From Bifidobacterium simiarum (GTDB lineage: Bacteria; Actinomycetota; Actinomycetes; Actinomycetales; Bifidobacteriaceae), in NCBI RefSeq assembly GCF_002802905.1, contig NZ_PEBK01000009.1:52048-116047 (forward strand): 64,000 nt of DNA, in the 5' to 3' direction. The position numbers and the translations under genes are program-made. The notes beneath the pieces were generated by a model. That model was not told the origin of the DNA. It worked only from the letters and a program-made list of their open reading frames with translations, and ran no database searches. Shown here one piece after another: positions 36,247 through 47,331 of this stretch. Position 1 is the stretch's first letter. Each line of letters begins with the position of its first letter.

Positions 36247-37479
36247 TCACAGTCCGTGGCGATCTCGGTGCCCGCGCCATCCGCGATAGGCGAGAATCAC
36301 GGCGACGTCGAAGCAGATCAGCTGGCCGATCTGCGCTCCGGACACCGGTCCCCCGGTGAAGACGATCCAGAGGATGTTCGCCACGGCGAGCACTGCCGCG
36401 AACACCCAATACCACAGCTCTCTCCGGGCCTTGATCGGCGTCGGCGCGAATCGACTGGCGTATTCGCCCGGCGTGCCGAATTCCGAAACGAGTGTCACTC
36501 CGCTTTCGCCGGCATGATTCCGGGCATCGTCACAGATGCGCCGCACGTCGGCGTCGGTCATATCGTTGCGCACCCGTAGCAGCACGGCGACCCTCGCCAG
36601 CCATTCATCGTCGGTCAGCAAGAGGTCGTCGGCAGTTGAGTCATACGAAGTCCCAGCGATACCATCCCCGCCAGCATCGAAACCCTTTGACGCTTCTTCC
36701 TTCCACACGCGGCTGATCGCATACGCGGCAATACCGTAGATCACCGTCATGGCGAGCATCCATGCCGTCGGCACATATGGCCCGCCGGTCGCCGACCACA
36801 TCACCGCTACCAGCAACACGACACCGAGCAGCCCCACCGCCACGGCGGCGATCGCCGCATCTACCGCCGATCTGGCCGCCAGCACCAATCGATATATCCG
36901 ATTGCCCATCAGAGCCGTAACCGTCAGCAGCCATGGCACCACCACCATCGGCCATGCGATCAATCCGCTCGCCTTGCCGACCGTCCCGGTCGAGAGCATG
37001 ACGTCATCCGGCGTGATCAGCGTCGGCGACGGAACGAACGCCCGACCGACCATCCCCGGCACATGCCAGTCACGGATGGCAAGCACCAGCACAATCCAGA
37101 ACAGCAAGGACAACGGTGCCGCGAAACCAAACCCATGGACCACCACATCCCGAAGAGACGGCGGCGGCTCGACGCCGAATCGGTCAAGCCCGTCCTCACG
37201 CCATTCCTCGACCTCGTGAGCCGCCCACTCCCGTGGCTCCCCGAAGAGTTCCGCCAAAGGCGTGCCGCCATCATCCCCGAGCATCATGCGTAGTTCATCC
37301 AGCGCCCGTTCGAGGGCACTGCGCACCGCATCGACTTGCCCATGATGCTCGTCCAGCAGACTCCATGCGACCCGTTCGGCCCAGATGCGGTCATGATGAT
37401 CACCACGAACACGTTCGAACGCTTCGAACACGTCACCCAGCGAGCGATCAGACCCCGCCTCCCCTGACGCCTTGGTCAT
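36247..37479 (-). CDS. Membrane protein with two HAAS-like domains, PadR-linked (copy 2)
   Basis: 410 aa from the ATG at 37479 (AGGGAG upstream); starts at 37497 and 37512 are possible. A soluble N-terminal part ends in LAELFGEPREWAAHEVEEW; about four helices follow; then a second soluble part with LARVAVLLRVRN and FGTPGEYASRF; then two more helices. The FG.P.EYA.RF pattern resembles the HAAS/DUF1700 signalling domain commonly encoded next to PadR regulators. The upstream gene (37538-38806) has the same plan, so the pair is a tandem duplication. Biochemical role unknown; likely an envelope-stress or PadR-signalling partner. Family call is from motif pattern only. Confidence 0.65.
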   Translation of the reverse strand: MTKASGEAGSDRSLGDVFEAFERVRGDHHDRIWAERVAWSLLDEHHGQVDAVRSALERALDELRMMLGDDGGTPLAELFGEPREWAAHEVEEWREDGLDRFGVEPPPSLRDVVVHGFGFAAPLSLLFWIVLVLAIRDWHVPGMVGRAFVPSPTLITPDDVMLSTGTVGKASGLIAWPMVVVPWLLTVTALMGNRIYRLVLAARSAVDAAIAAVAVGLLGVVLLVAVMWSATGGPYVPTAWMLAMTVIYGIAAYAISRVWKEEASKGFDAGGDGIAGTSYDSTADDLLLTDDEWLARVAVLLRVRNDMTDADVRRICDDARNHAGESGVTLVSEFGTPGEYASRFAPTPIKARRELWYWVFAAVLAVANILWIVFTGGPVSGAQIGQLICFDVAVILAYRGWRGHRDRHGL

Positions 37480-37537
37480 TGTCGGCATCTCCCTCATGCT
37501 TGGCACTTCCAATTCACCGCCTTCCCGTCCAGCCGCG

Positions 37538-38806
37538 CTATCGTTTCGCCAGAATCGCGGCGTGCCGATATCGGCGGACGGAATCGATCATGGCAACGAC
37601 CGCCATCACATAGAACACGCCCTGCACGCCCACGGGAACCAGCGATCCATGCCATTGCCCTCCGACAATCGCCAACAAGGCCAATCCCATGATCAACGTC
37701 AGGAGCATCACCGTGGCCACGCACCCGGCCATCTCCCGGCGAGCGCGTACGGAGGTTTCCCGGAACCGATGGGCGTATTCGGCTGGCGTACCGAATTCGG
37801 CAACCAGATCGGATCCGGACCGTGCGGAGAACGCCTCCGCCTCATCGCAGATTCGCCGGGCCGCACCATCGGTGATATCGCCGCGCTCCCGCAATAATCT
37901 GCCGACATCGCGAATCCACGTCGCATCGTCCACGAACGGACTCGATTCACTGAGCCTGGACCGACGGCTGGGCTCCCTCCACAGTCGCGCGACCACCCAT
38001 CCAGACAATGCCCATACGGCGGCCAGCAAGAGCATCCACGCGGCGTTGACCCGAGCCGGCGGCAATAGCCATTCGGACAGCATCGCACCACCCAATCCGG
38101 CGACGACGGCCAGCACTCCGACCGTCACGACCGCCAGCATATGGGAGATATTGCGAAGCACCCGACGATACACCGTTCGAGCCAGACCGATCATCAGCAC
38201 GATCACGAACGGCATGAACAGATCGCGTAGCGGAAACAGTCCGTCTCCCGACCACAGGGTGGAGGAATCGCCGGACATGACGGGAAACGGGACCAACGCC
38301 AAACTCCATGTCATCGAGGACCAGCCGCTGGCCAGCATCAGCAGCCAGAACACCACATACACCGGAGCCGACGCCTTCAACGCGGTCACGGTCACATTGC
38401 GCATGGATTCCGGTCGTTCGTATGCGAATGCGTCGATCCCCTCTTCCCGCCATTCCTCGACCCGACCGAAGGCCCACGCCTTCGGATCCCCAAACATCTC
38501 GTTCAATGACGCCCCATGACGGAAACCAGCATTCCCGGTCTTAGCACCCGCTTTGGCTTCGTAGACATCCTCCGAATCAATATCTTCCAAATCGGCATCA
38601 GCGATAATTGCACGGAACGTCGTGCACTGCTCCTCCAATACCCGACACGCCCTATCGACATCAACGTGCCAGCGCTCACACAGTTCACAGGCCGCTTCCG
38701 CCGCCCAGACCGCATCCGCATCATCGCCGCGAACCCGGCGATACTCCTCAGTCAGAGCATCAACCGAGACATCAGCCATCGCCGTCATTGCCGATTTCAT
38801 CATCAT
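37538..38806 (-). CDS. Membrane protein with two HAAS-like domains, PadR-linked (copy 1)
   Basis: 422 aa from the first ATG (38806) of an ATGATGATG run; a GTG at 38809 is equally close to GGACGG. The start overlaps the PadR stop, so the two are translationally coupled. Plan: soluble domain ending in SLNEMFGDPKAWAFGRVEEW, about four helices, a second soluble domain with IRDVGRLLRERGDITDG and AEFGTPAEYAHRF, and two C-terminal helices. It is a paralogue of the next gene, most similar at VEEWREEGIDAF and at the second HAAS-like motif. No enzymatic motif is visible. Confidence 0.68.
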   Translation of the reverse strand: MMMKSAMTAMADVSVDALTEEYRRVRGDDADAVWAAEAACELCERWHVDVDRACRVLEEQCTTFRAIIADADLEDIDSEDVYEAKAGAKTGNAGFRHGASLNEMFGDPKAWAFGRVEEWREEGIDAFAYERPESMRNVTVTALKASAPVYVVFWLLMLASGWSSMTWSLALVPFPVMSGDSSTLWSGDGLFPLRDLFMPFVIVLMIGLARTVYRRVLRNISHMLAVVTVGVLAVVAGLGGAMLSEWLLPPARVNAAWMLLLAAVWALSGWVVARLWREPSRRSRLSESSPFVDDATWIRDVGRLLRERGDITDGAARRICDEAEAFSARSGSDLVAEFGTPAEYAHRFRETSVRARREMAGCVATVMLLTLIMGLALLAIVGGQWHGSLVPVGVQGVFYVMAVVAMIDSVRRYRHAAILAKR

Positions 38807-39357
38807 CACCGTCCATCACGATCTGCGTGGACGTTCCGCTTCCACCGATCGGCCACTTGCCTGCCGGAATTCGGCGCGGACCGCACCTCCTGCAATATGG
38901 CGTCGGCGGCATGGGTAACGACTTCGCTCCCACCCGCTAGGTCTCCGCCCACCGTCGTATCATCCACCATTGCTCTGCCTGGGACTGCATCATCCGACGA
39001 GCCGGCGGCATGACCGGAACTTGCACCGACCAATACCCCGACCATCATGTTCCACTGCCGCCGTTCACGTTCCAGCCGGGCGCGTCCCGTCTCGGTCAGC
39101 CGGTACACCCGCCGACCAGGACCGCCTTCGCTCTGCTCCCATTCGTCATTGATCACGTCGGCATTCTTGAGCTCCTCGAGAATCGGATACAGCGATCCGC
39201 CCTTCGGCCGTCCGAAGCCCAGCCCCTCAAGGGCCAAGGCAATGCCGTAGCCATGCAACGGTCCGGCTTCCAGACACACCAGAATCGCCGTGCGCATGGC
39301 CGCACGCACCCATAGCACCGGCCACTTCGCCTCCTGACGATCATGTTCGCGCACCAT
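38806..39357 (-). CDS. PadR-family transcriptional regulator
   Basis: 183 aa from the ATG at 39357, preceded by a near-ideal GGAGGT with 6 nt spacing. Winged-helix signature: AILVCLEAGPLHGYGIALAL, then GSLYPILEELKNADVI and GPGRRVYRLTETG. The C-terminal 75 residues are longer than in short PadR-s1 forms and are Gly/Ser/Asp-rich, without an obvious dimerisation helix. It leads an operon with the two HAAS-like membrane proteins. An AT-rich element with repeated TATCTA lies upstream and is the likely operator. Confidence 0.9.
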   Translation of the reverse strand: MVREHDRQEAKWPVLWVRAAMRTAILVCLEAGPLHGYGIALALEGLGFGRPKGGSLYPILEELKNADVINDEWEQSEGGPGRRVYRLTETGRARLERERRQWNMMVGVLVGASSGHAAGSSDDAVPGRAMVDDTTVGGDLAGGSEVVTHAADAILQEVRSAPNSGRQVADRWKRNVHADRDGR

Positions 39358-39395
39358 ATGCCACCTCCATCACGATCACCCAAATACCGATCGCA

Positions 39396-39421
39396 TATCT
39401 AAGTATATATGCTATCTAGAT
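39396..39421. promoter_or_regulatory. AT-rich symmetric element upstream of padR
   Basis: The segment holds two TATCTA words 16 bp apart around AGTATATATGC, within an otherwise GC-rich region, 39-64 bp upstream of the PadR start. It may combine promoter and PadR box. Confidence 0.45.
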
Positions 39422-39597
39422 ACGACACAATACCTCTGCTGTCATCCGCCGCCGCTAACTACCTGCCGTCTGAAATCACAGGCCAAACCAGTCGAAATCC
39501 GCGATTCATGGTGCTTTTCGGTCGTTCTCCGCCCAGAAAAACGACCATAAGGCACCGTCAATCGCCGATAACGGGGCTTTCGACCTGCCAAACGCCG

Positions 39598-39627
39598 TTG
39601 CCGTCGGCTGTAGATGGCCTGTAGAAT
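39598..39627 (+). promoter_or_regulatory. Candidate vegetative promoter for ettA
   Basis: TTGCCG (39598-39603), an 18 bp spacer, and TAGAAT (39622-39627). The start codon lies 111 bp downstream, leaving a leader of about 100 nt. No other gene is supported in 39358-39737. Confidence 0.5.
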
Positions 39628-39737
39628 AATGGTTTTGGAACTTTTTGCCGTGCTCCGCGCAATTCCAGGATGACCGGGGTACGCAAATTTTTGGGAAATC
39701 AACGGAATACAACCAACGCTAGAGATAAGGAACTCAC

Positions 39738-41417
<1,680 letters not shown>

Positions 41418-41456
41418 GCACTGGCAGCGGACCCACTGCGCCAGATTCCCGACATC

Positions 41457-41490
41457 AAGGCCGGTTCCCCATCCCGGGAGCCGGCCTTTC
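41457..41490 (+). terminator. Terminator of ettA
   Basis: AAGGCCGG pairs with CCGGCCTT, extended by an inner TTCCC/GGGA stem, and TTTCGC follows. It lies 40 bp after the ettA stop codon. Confidence 0.8.
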
Positions 41491-41522
41491 GCATAGTGCC
41501 CAGTGAATCCCAAGCCCCCCCC

Positions 41523-41804
41523 CGATGGATTACGCTGCATATTCGCCGAAATCACGCGCAATCCATCGAAAATCAGGCCTTCCCGATGGATTACTCTGCA
41601 AAATCCATCATTCTGCACCGCAATCCATCGCCCCCGGACCATCCGACTCCGCAGAACCGCATGATTGCAACGATCTCGAATGCCGCCCGGCGCGAAGACG
41701 ATGGATTACTCTGCAAATCCGCCGAAATCACGCGCAATCCATCGAAAACGACCTCATTCCTATGGATCACGCCGCATATTCGCCAAAATGCACCGCAATC
41801 CATC
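41523..41804. repeat. 282 bp hairpin array, left flank of the rhamnoside cassette
   Basis: Four palindromic units with CGATGGATTAC...GCAATCCATCG ends: 41523-41568, 41584-41630, 41699-41744 and 41761-41804, plus a half-unit to 41823. Offset by 6139 bp, the same block recurs at 47662-47943: the last 246 bp are identical and the first 36 bp carry five differences. The block is not a gene; frames through it lack ribosome-binding sites. Confidence 0.92.
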
Positions 41805-41838
41805 GAACGCACCGCAATCCATCAGCAACAGCCGCCCA

Positions 41839-41928
41839 AACCACCGTACTGGACCGAACCACCGTACTGGACCAAACCACAGTACTGGCCCAAGCCACCA
41901 TACTGGCCTAAACCGCCGTACTGGCCCG
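41839..41928. repeat. 18 bp tandem repeat spanning the lacI stop codon
   Basis: Five 18 bp units (AACCACCGTACTGGACCG type) lie end to end, with a decayed sixth to 41946. The stop codon of the minus-strand LacI gene (41908-41910) falls inside unit 4. Confidence 0.9.
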
Positions 41929-42897
41929 AACCAGCAGACGGGAAGGGATCGTCTTCATCGTATGCCGATGGTCGTCGGCGTGCCGGATCTCATCGACAAG
42001 CAGCTCCACCGCGGCCCGTCCCATCTCATACCCGTGCGGCTCAATGGTGGTCATCGGCACCGGACCGCCCCATGCCAGCGGATTGCCGTCGCAGCCCATC
42101 ACCGCCATATCGCCTGGAACCGATCGTCTGCAACTGAGTATGCCGTCAATACAACCGGCCGCCAACACATCGGTCAGACCGATCACGAAGTCCGGTCGCG
42201 TATCATCAGATCGCTCGGCCAGTCGGACCCCGGCCTCGTATCCGGAACGGGGATTGCGCCAATCGGCCACGTCGATGATCTCGGTATCGCCGATCACCGA
42301 TCGGATGCCCCTGCACCGGTCATCCAGCGATTGGATGTCATCGGACGCCGAGATCACCGTCACCCGGTTCCGCCCGATCCGCAGGGCATGCTCGGCCGCC
42401 AAAACCCCAGCCTGAACGTTGTCGGCGCATACCTGACACAGATCGCAGGAATCACTGCGATAATCCAGCACCACCGTCGGGGTGTCGACCGGCCAGTCGG
42501 GCCGCCATCCGGCACCGGGCCGCGGCTCGACGATGATGCCGGACATGCGCGCACCCCGAAAGTAATCCACATAGTGATTGGCCAGCAGATCATCATTGTC
42601 GGCGCTGGTGATCATCAGATCGAATCCGGCTTCCCGGGCGGCATCATAGGCGCCCTGCGAAACCTGCAGGGAGAATGCGTGATCCAGACCGGTAAGCACC
42701 AGACCGAAGGCGGGATTGCGTCCGCCGGCGAGCGCACTGGCATTGCGGTTGGGCACGAATCCCAGTTCCTTGATGGCCTGTCGGATAATCTCCCGGGTCT
42801 CCGGTCGCACCTTCTCCGGATGATTCAGCATGTTCGACACGGTACCCATGGCCACTCCCGCACGTTTCGCGACGTCGTTGATGGTCACCCGAGCCAT
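41908..42897 (-). CDS. LacI-family regulator of the rhamnoside locus
   Basis: 329 aa from the ATG at 42897 (GGGAGGCGAC upstream). HTH: RVTINDVAKRAGVAMGTVSN followed by MLNHPEKVRPETR; hinge FVPNRNASALAGGRN; then the sugar-sensing core (PDFVIGLTDVLAAGCIDGI). It is the last gene of the minus-strand run MFS-GH78-lacI and probably binds the tandem palindromes before the MFS gene (47332-47361). The inducer is presumably rhamnose or a rhamnoside; this is inferred from neighbours. Its C-terminal codons and stop lie in an 18 bp tandem repeat. Confidence 0.9.
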   Translation of the reverse strand: MARVTINDVAKRAGVAMGTVSNMLNHPEKVRPETREIIRQAIKELGFVPNRNASALAGGRNPAFGLVLTGLDHAFSLQVSQGAYDAAREAGFDLMITSADNDDLLANHYVDYFRGARMSGIIVEPRPGAGWRPDWPVDTPTVVLDYRSDSCDLCQVCADNVQAGVLAAEHALRIGRNRVTVISASDDIQSLDDRCRGIRSVIGDTEIIDVADWRNPRSGYEAGVRLAERSDDTRPDFVIGLTDVLAAGCIDGILSCRRSVPGDMAVMGCDGNPLAWGGPVPMTTIEPHGYEMGRAAVELLVDEIRHADDHRHTMKTIPSRLLVRASTAV

Positions 42898-42960
42898 GTC
42901 GCCTCCCGAATCCGATCGAATCACATTCGGCTAGAACTCTACACCATATCGAATCACGCC

Positions 42961-43014
42961 ATATCGAACCCGGGGCCTACATCGAATCGAACCCGGGATC
43001 TACATCGAATCGCA
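42961..43014. repeat. 23 bp duplication spanning the GH78 stop codon
   Basis: CTACATCGAATCGAACCCGG (from 42977, containing the stop) recurs in part at 43000 as CTACATCGAATCG, and ATATCGAACCCGGGG precedes it at 42961. The coding end and the spacer to lacI are built from the same word. Confidence 0.75.
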
Positions 43015-45748
43015 GCCGATACGTTCCTCCTTCATACTCCCGGCGCTCGTCGCCCACGCACACGACGGCCCGGCCGCCGGCCGGCACCCGAAGCGCCATG
43101 GTCATCGCACCATCCGACACCTTCCAGCGCACATCGATCAGACCAAGCGGGCAGCGATGCGTCACATGGGCCGAGGCGATGCCGCCGCCGGGTTTCGGCG
43201 CGACCTCGAAGGTCGTCCACCCCGGTTCCAGCGGCGTGATTCCGCCGATCGTCCGATGCATCCAGTCGGCGACCGAGCCGAGCGAATAGTGGTTGAACGA
43301 GGTCATCACCCCGGGGTTCACCGATCCGTCCGGACGCATGGAATCCCAACGTTCCCAGGTCGTCGTCCCGCCCATGCGCACCTGATACATCCACGAGGGG
43401 CACTGCTCAGAGAGGAACAGCCGATAGGCCACGTCGACGTGACCGGTGGCGCACAGCGCATCGAGCAGATACGGGGTTCCGGCGAATCCGGTGCCCACCG
43501 TGTAGCCGCCGCCCTTCACCAGTTCGGCGAGGCGATCGCCGGCGGCCCGTCGCCGCTCGTCATGCTCGTCGAGCAGGTCGAAGGTGATCGCCAGCGTGTA
43601 CGCGCACTGGGTGTCCGAGGTCATCCGGCCGTCGGCGAGTACGAACCGGGAGAGGAATCCGCGACGAATGTGTTCGGCCAGTGATCGGTAGTCGTCTTCG
43701 GCCGCCGAGTCGCCGAGCACGGCCGCCATTTCGGCCAGCAGACGCACCGAATGCTGGAAGAACGACGTGGCCACCAGTTCCTTGGCGGTCATCGCACGGG
43801 CCGCGTCGTCCGGCGGAGCGGTCGGGTCGAGCCAGTCGCCGAGCTGACCGTACATCAGGTTCGGCCGTCGGTCCCATACACCGTCGTCGGCTAGATGCCC
43901 ACGGACCTCCTCGACCCATCGTCTGGCCAACGGATACTGTTCACGCAGCGTCTGCGCATCGCCACTGGCCATGTATAACGCCCAAGGCACCACGACGACG
44001 CTGTCGCCCCAGATGGCGATCGCCTCGGGCACCCGCCATTCGGCCAGAGGAATGAACGGCACGTAGTACGGTACCGTGCCCCAGCGTTCGGTTTCCGCGG
44101 CCACATCGTCCATCCAATCAGTGAGGATCGCTTCCACATCGTGCAGGAAGGCGGCGGTCGGTGCGAACAGGGCAATATCCCCCGTCCATCCGAGCCGTTC
44201 GTCGCGCTGGGGACAGTCGGTGGGAATGGAGACGAAGTTGGATCGCATCGACCATTCCACGTTCTCGTGCAATCGGTTGACCATGGCGTTCGAGGTCTCC
44301 AGCCATCCGGTCCGCTGCATCGACGTGCCGTAGGCCACGGCCACCACGTCGTCGGCGTCCAGTTCTCCCGGCCAGCCGTCGATGCGCGCATACCGGAATC
44401 CGTGGATCGTGAATCGCGGCTCCCACCATTCGTCATGACCGTCGGCGACGTAGACGTCCGTCTGCACGCCGCGGCGTAGCGGACGCAACGACAGTTCGCC
44501 GTCCGGTTCCAGTACTTCGGCATGGTGGACGGTCACCTCGTCGCCCGGCTTCAGCCCGTGCATGCGCAGTCGCAGTCGCTGGGTGCAGTTCTGACCGAAG
44601 TCCAGCAGGAACGATCCGTTCCCCAGATTCCTGATCGATCGTGGACCGGTCGTACGGATGGCGCGTACCGGCTCCATTCGGGGCGCTTCGAGCAGCATTG
44701 GATCGAAGCGCACTTCGGTCACCGGCTCCCAGTCGGAGTCGTCGTATCCGGCCGAGGAGAATCCGGCATCCGCAAGCCGGGCGTCATACCGTTCGCCTTC
44801 GCACAGTCCGCTGTATACGATCGGACCGCGCTTCGCCTTCCACCGGCCGTCGTAGGCGTTGGAGACGAGCGTCCGCGTCGACCCGTCGGCGAAGGTCATC
44901 TCCAGCTGCGCATAGGCGGCGAGACGATCCCCATACGTGTTCACGCTGCCGCCGCAGAATCCGATGCGTCCCCGATACCAGCCGTCGGCCAGCCACAGTC
45001 CGATGCCGTTGCCGCCGGCCTTCAGCAGATCCGTGACGTCGTACGTCCGGTAGTGCACCCGGTGATCGTAGACGGTCCATCCGGGGGTGAGGATGTCCTC
45101 GCCCACCCGATGCCCGTTGATCTCGGCCTCCACCAGACCGAGTGCGGAAAGATACAGACGGGCGGCGACCGGCCGGTCGTCCAGCGAGGTTTCCGTACGC
45201 AGCAGCGGGGCATGACGCCAGTCGCTGGTCGGCTCGTACCAGCCCGGGCCGATCATCGCGGCCTTGCGGTCGGCCGGACCGAGCATCCCCGGTTCCACGA
45301 CGATCTCATCGGACCATGCATGTTCCCCGATGCCGGAAGGATCGTCGTTGCCGGACGGATCGTCACTGCCGGGCAGATCGTCACTGCCGGACGGATCCTC
45401 GTTGCCGGGCAGATCGTCGATCGCTACCGCGATCCGGGCCTGTTCGCCGAATGCCAGGGGATCGTCCGGACAGTCCATCAGGACGTTGCCATCGGCACGG
45501 ACTCTGAACGTCCGCTCCTGCCATGACAGACCGGGACGGCCTCGCCGTATGCGGACGGTCGCCCGTCGATCGGCAATGGAGTCGATCGACGAATCGTAGA
45601 CCCATGAGATTCTCGGGGTCGCCATGCCGATGCCCAGCGCTTCACCGTGCAGGTGTTCGACGTTCACCTCCTCGATATGGCTGCCGTGATGGATATGGCT
45701 GCCGTGTTGATCGGCGCGGCCGGTATCCAAAGACATGGATGCTTTCAT
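42977..45748 (-). CDS. Alpha-L-rhamnosidase, GH78 family
   Basis: 923 aa from the ATG at 45748 (AAGGAAAGAGACC upstream); the frame open to 45841 runs through tandem repeats. No signal peptide, so intracellular. Order: beta-sandwich N-terminal domains, the LYLSALGLVEAEINGHRVGEDILTPGWT stretch split by families as the rhamnose-binding domain, then the (alpha/alpha)6 catalytic barrel with DCPQRDERLGWTGD holding the acidic catalytic residues, and SFNHYSLGSVADW near the end. It releases terminal L-rhamnose from flavonoid or saponin glycosides. Residues at about 115-140 hold an acidic DPSGSDDLPGSD repeat encoded by four 18 bp DNA units (45341-45412). It lies between an MFS gene and lacI on one strand. 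Confidence 0.92.
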   Translation of the reverse strand: MKASMSLDTGRADQHGSHIHHGSHIEEVNVEHLHGEALGIGMATPRISWVYDSSIDSIADRRATVRIRRGRPGLSWQERTFRVRADGNVLMDCPDDPLAFGEQARIAVAIDDLPGNEDPSGSDDLPGSDDPSGNDDPSGIGEHAWSDEIVVEPGMLGPADRKAAMIGPGWYEPTSDWRHAPLLRTETSLDDRPVAARLYLSALGLVEAEINGHRVGEDILTPGWTVYDHRVHYRTYDVTDLLKAGGNGIGLWLADGWYRGRIGFCGGSVNTYGDRLAAYAQLEMTFADGSTRTLVSNAYDGRWKAKRGPIVYSGLCEGERYDARLADAGFSSAGYDDSDWEPVTEVRFDPMLLEAPRMEPVRAIRTTGPRSIRNLGNGSFLLDFGQNCTQRLRLRMHGLKPGDEVTVHHAEVLEPDGELSLRPLRRGVQTDVYVADGHDEWWEPRFTIHGFRYARIDGWPGELDADDVVAVAYGTSMQRTGWLETSNAMVNRLHENVEWSMRSNFVSIPTDCPQRDERLGWTGDIALFAPTAAFLHDVEAILTDWMDDVAAETERWGTVPYYVPFIPLAEWRVPEAIAIWGDSVVVVPWALYMASGDAQTLREQYPLARRWVEEVRGHLADDGVWDRRPNLMYGQLGDWLDPTAPPDDAARAMTAKELVATSFFQHSVRLLAEMAAVLGDSAAEDDYRSLAEHIRRGFLSRFVLADGRMTSDTQCAYTLAITFDLLDEHDERRRAAGDRLAELVKGGGYTVGTGFAGTPYLLDALCATGHVDVAYRLFLSEQCPSWMYQVRMGGTTTWERWDSMRPDGSVNPGVMTSFNHYSLGSVADWMHRTIGGITPLEPGWTTFEVAPKPGGGIASAHVTHRCPLGLIDVRWKVSDGAMTMALRVPAGGRAVVCVGDERREYEGGTYRLRFDVDPGFDSM

Positions 45749-45762
45749 GGTCTCTTTCCTTC

Positions 45763-45882
45763 TATGACTTCCCGCGTATGGACTTCCCACGTATGGACTT
45801 CCCACACAAGGCTGATGCCTGACATGGCTGATACCTGACATGGCTGATACCTGACATGGCTGATACCTGACATGGCTGATGC
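45763..45882. repeat. Two adjacent tandem repeats upstream of the GH78 gene
   Basis: Three 14-15 bp units of TATGGACTTCCCACG type (45763-45806), followed after a short spacer by four 16 bp units CTGACATGGCTGATAC (45819-45882). They occupy the gap between the MFS stop and the GH78 start and leave little room for a separate promoter. Confidence 0.9.
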
Positions 45883-45943
45883 GGCCGGGCGATGGAACAC
45901 CCGGGCCGCGTTGGGTGATGGATCGGCTATGGCCGCCCGACGG

Positions 45944-47257
45944 TCACCGGGTTTCCGCCGATTCGACGGCTTCTACGGCAGCGGGGTTCAGCGCCGGATC
46001 GGGAATGCCACGGCCCTTGATGAACTTCATGATGCCGAAGGCGGATGCGTACGAGAGGCACAGCGAGGCCACGAGGATCCACAGCAGCAGATTCGGGGAG
46101 ACGGCCATCAGCGCCGGCGTGACGAATCCGAAGATCGCGGTGATGAAGCGGACGACCGCATAGGTGAATCCGGTGGCGGTGGCGCGGGCGTTGACCGGGA
46201 ACAGTTCCTGGCTCCAGACCTTGTACAGCGGCTCGCCGTGCAGCATGTTCGCCGTGCAGTAGACGAAGTAGCAGACCGTGAAGATCATCCAGGTGCCGCC
46301 GGCGAAGGCGGAGACGGCCATGGCGGCGATGCACAGGATCAGTCCGACGTGCATCATCGAATAGCGGTGGCGTGTGTCGGCCAGACGGATGTAGATGCCG
46401 TACAGCACGAGGCATCCGAGGATGTTGGCGAAGAATCCGGCTGCGGTGGCGAACGACTGGCTGCGACCGCCGATAGTGACCAGATAGTAGTTGAGGAAGG
46501 ATCCCCACGTATTGGCCGGCAGGTTCCAGAACAGGTAGAAGCCGGCAAGACCGATGAGCGGGATCAGATAACGGGGGTTCTTCAGCAGCTGGCCCAGCGG
46601 ATACGCCTGCTGGGCGTCGGTGGAGTGGGCGTCGACCTGCGTATGGGCGAATTCGGCGGCGAGATCCTCCTCGATCTTCTTGAAGCTCGGACTCGCCACA
46701 CGGACCAGCCAGGTGATCAGGGCCACGGCGGCGATCACGAGGAACATGATGGTCACGCCGGTCATATCAAGACCGGAGACGAGGAATCCGATGCCCTGGG
46801 AGATCACGATGGCGGCGATCCAGAAGATTTCGGTGGAGGACACCACGCGCCCCTGATGCTCACGGGGCACTCGCTCGGAGATCACGGCCAGCGAGGTGGG
46901 CAGATCGGCGCCCGAGGCCAGACCTGCGATGATGATGCCGACCAGCAGCACGGTGAGGTTGGGGGCGAAGGCGATGATCGCCGCGCCGACGACCACGAAC
47001 AGGATGTCGATGTTGAAGACGACGGTACGACCAAAGCGGTCGGACAGGCGGCCGCCGAAGAAGGATCCCACGGCGACCGACAGGGTGAGGATCGTGCTCA
47101 CCGCGCCGGCCCACCACGGGCTGAGGGAAAAGTGGCTTTGCCACAGCGGCAGGGCCACGCCCGCGGAGACGAGCAGCGCGGCGTCGAGATACGAGGCTAT
47201 GCCCGCGTTTCTCGCCAGTTTCCAATAACGCTTATCAAGCTTTTCGGTATTCGCCAT
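45944..47257 (-). CDS. MFS transporter, probable rhamnoside importer
   Basis: 437 aa from the ATG at 47257 (AAAGG, 8-9 nt upstream). Twelve hydrophobic helices; the loop after helix 2 reads GRLSDRFGRTVVF, and a second PVNARATATGF marks the second half, as in sugar- and metabolite-type MFS carriers. A central hydrophilic loop lies at about residues 200-225. First gene of the minus-strand run with GH78 and lacI, preceded by two LacI-type operators, so it most likely imports rhamnosylated glycosides or rhamnose. Substrate is inferred from position. Confidence 0.85.
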   Translation of the reverse strand: MANTEKLDKRYWKLARNAGIASYLDAALLVSAGVALPLWQSHFSLSPWWAGAVSTILTLSVAVGSFFGGRLSDRFGRTVVFNIDILFVVVGAAIIAFAPNLTVLLVGIIIAGLASGADLPTSLAVISERVPREHQGRVVSSTEIFWIAAIVISQGIGFLVSGLDMTGVTIMFLVIAAVALITWLVRVASPSFKKIEEDLAAEFAHTQVDAHSTDAQQAYPLGQLLKNPRYLIPLIGLAGFYLFWNLPANTWGSFLNYYLVTIGGRSQSFATAAGFFANILGCLVLYGIYIRLADTRHRYSMMHVGLILCIAAMAVSAFAGGTWMIFTVCYFVYCTANMLHGEPLYKVWSQELFPVNARATATGFTYAVVRFITAIFGFVTPALMAVSPNLLLWILVASLCLSYASAFGIMKFIKGRGIPDPALNPAAVEAVESAETR

Positions 47258-47331
47258 CGTTGGCACCTTTCCTGATATCACCGTAGCCGCACCATAGCGG
47301 CCCGGGCATCATCGCAGCGGTCAAAATATGG

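Noticed and set aside
41523..41823. Possible CRISPR array
   Set aside because: Units are palindromes of unequal spacing (16-70 bp gaps), spacers are shared with the second copy, and no cas gene is near.
41665..43239. 524-codon frame starting in the hairpin array
   Set aside because: It overlaps the well-supported lacI gene in antisense and crosses tandem repeats.
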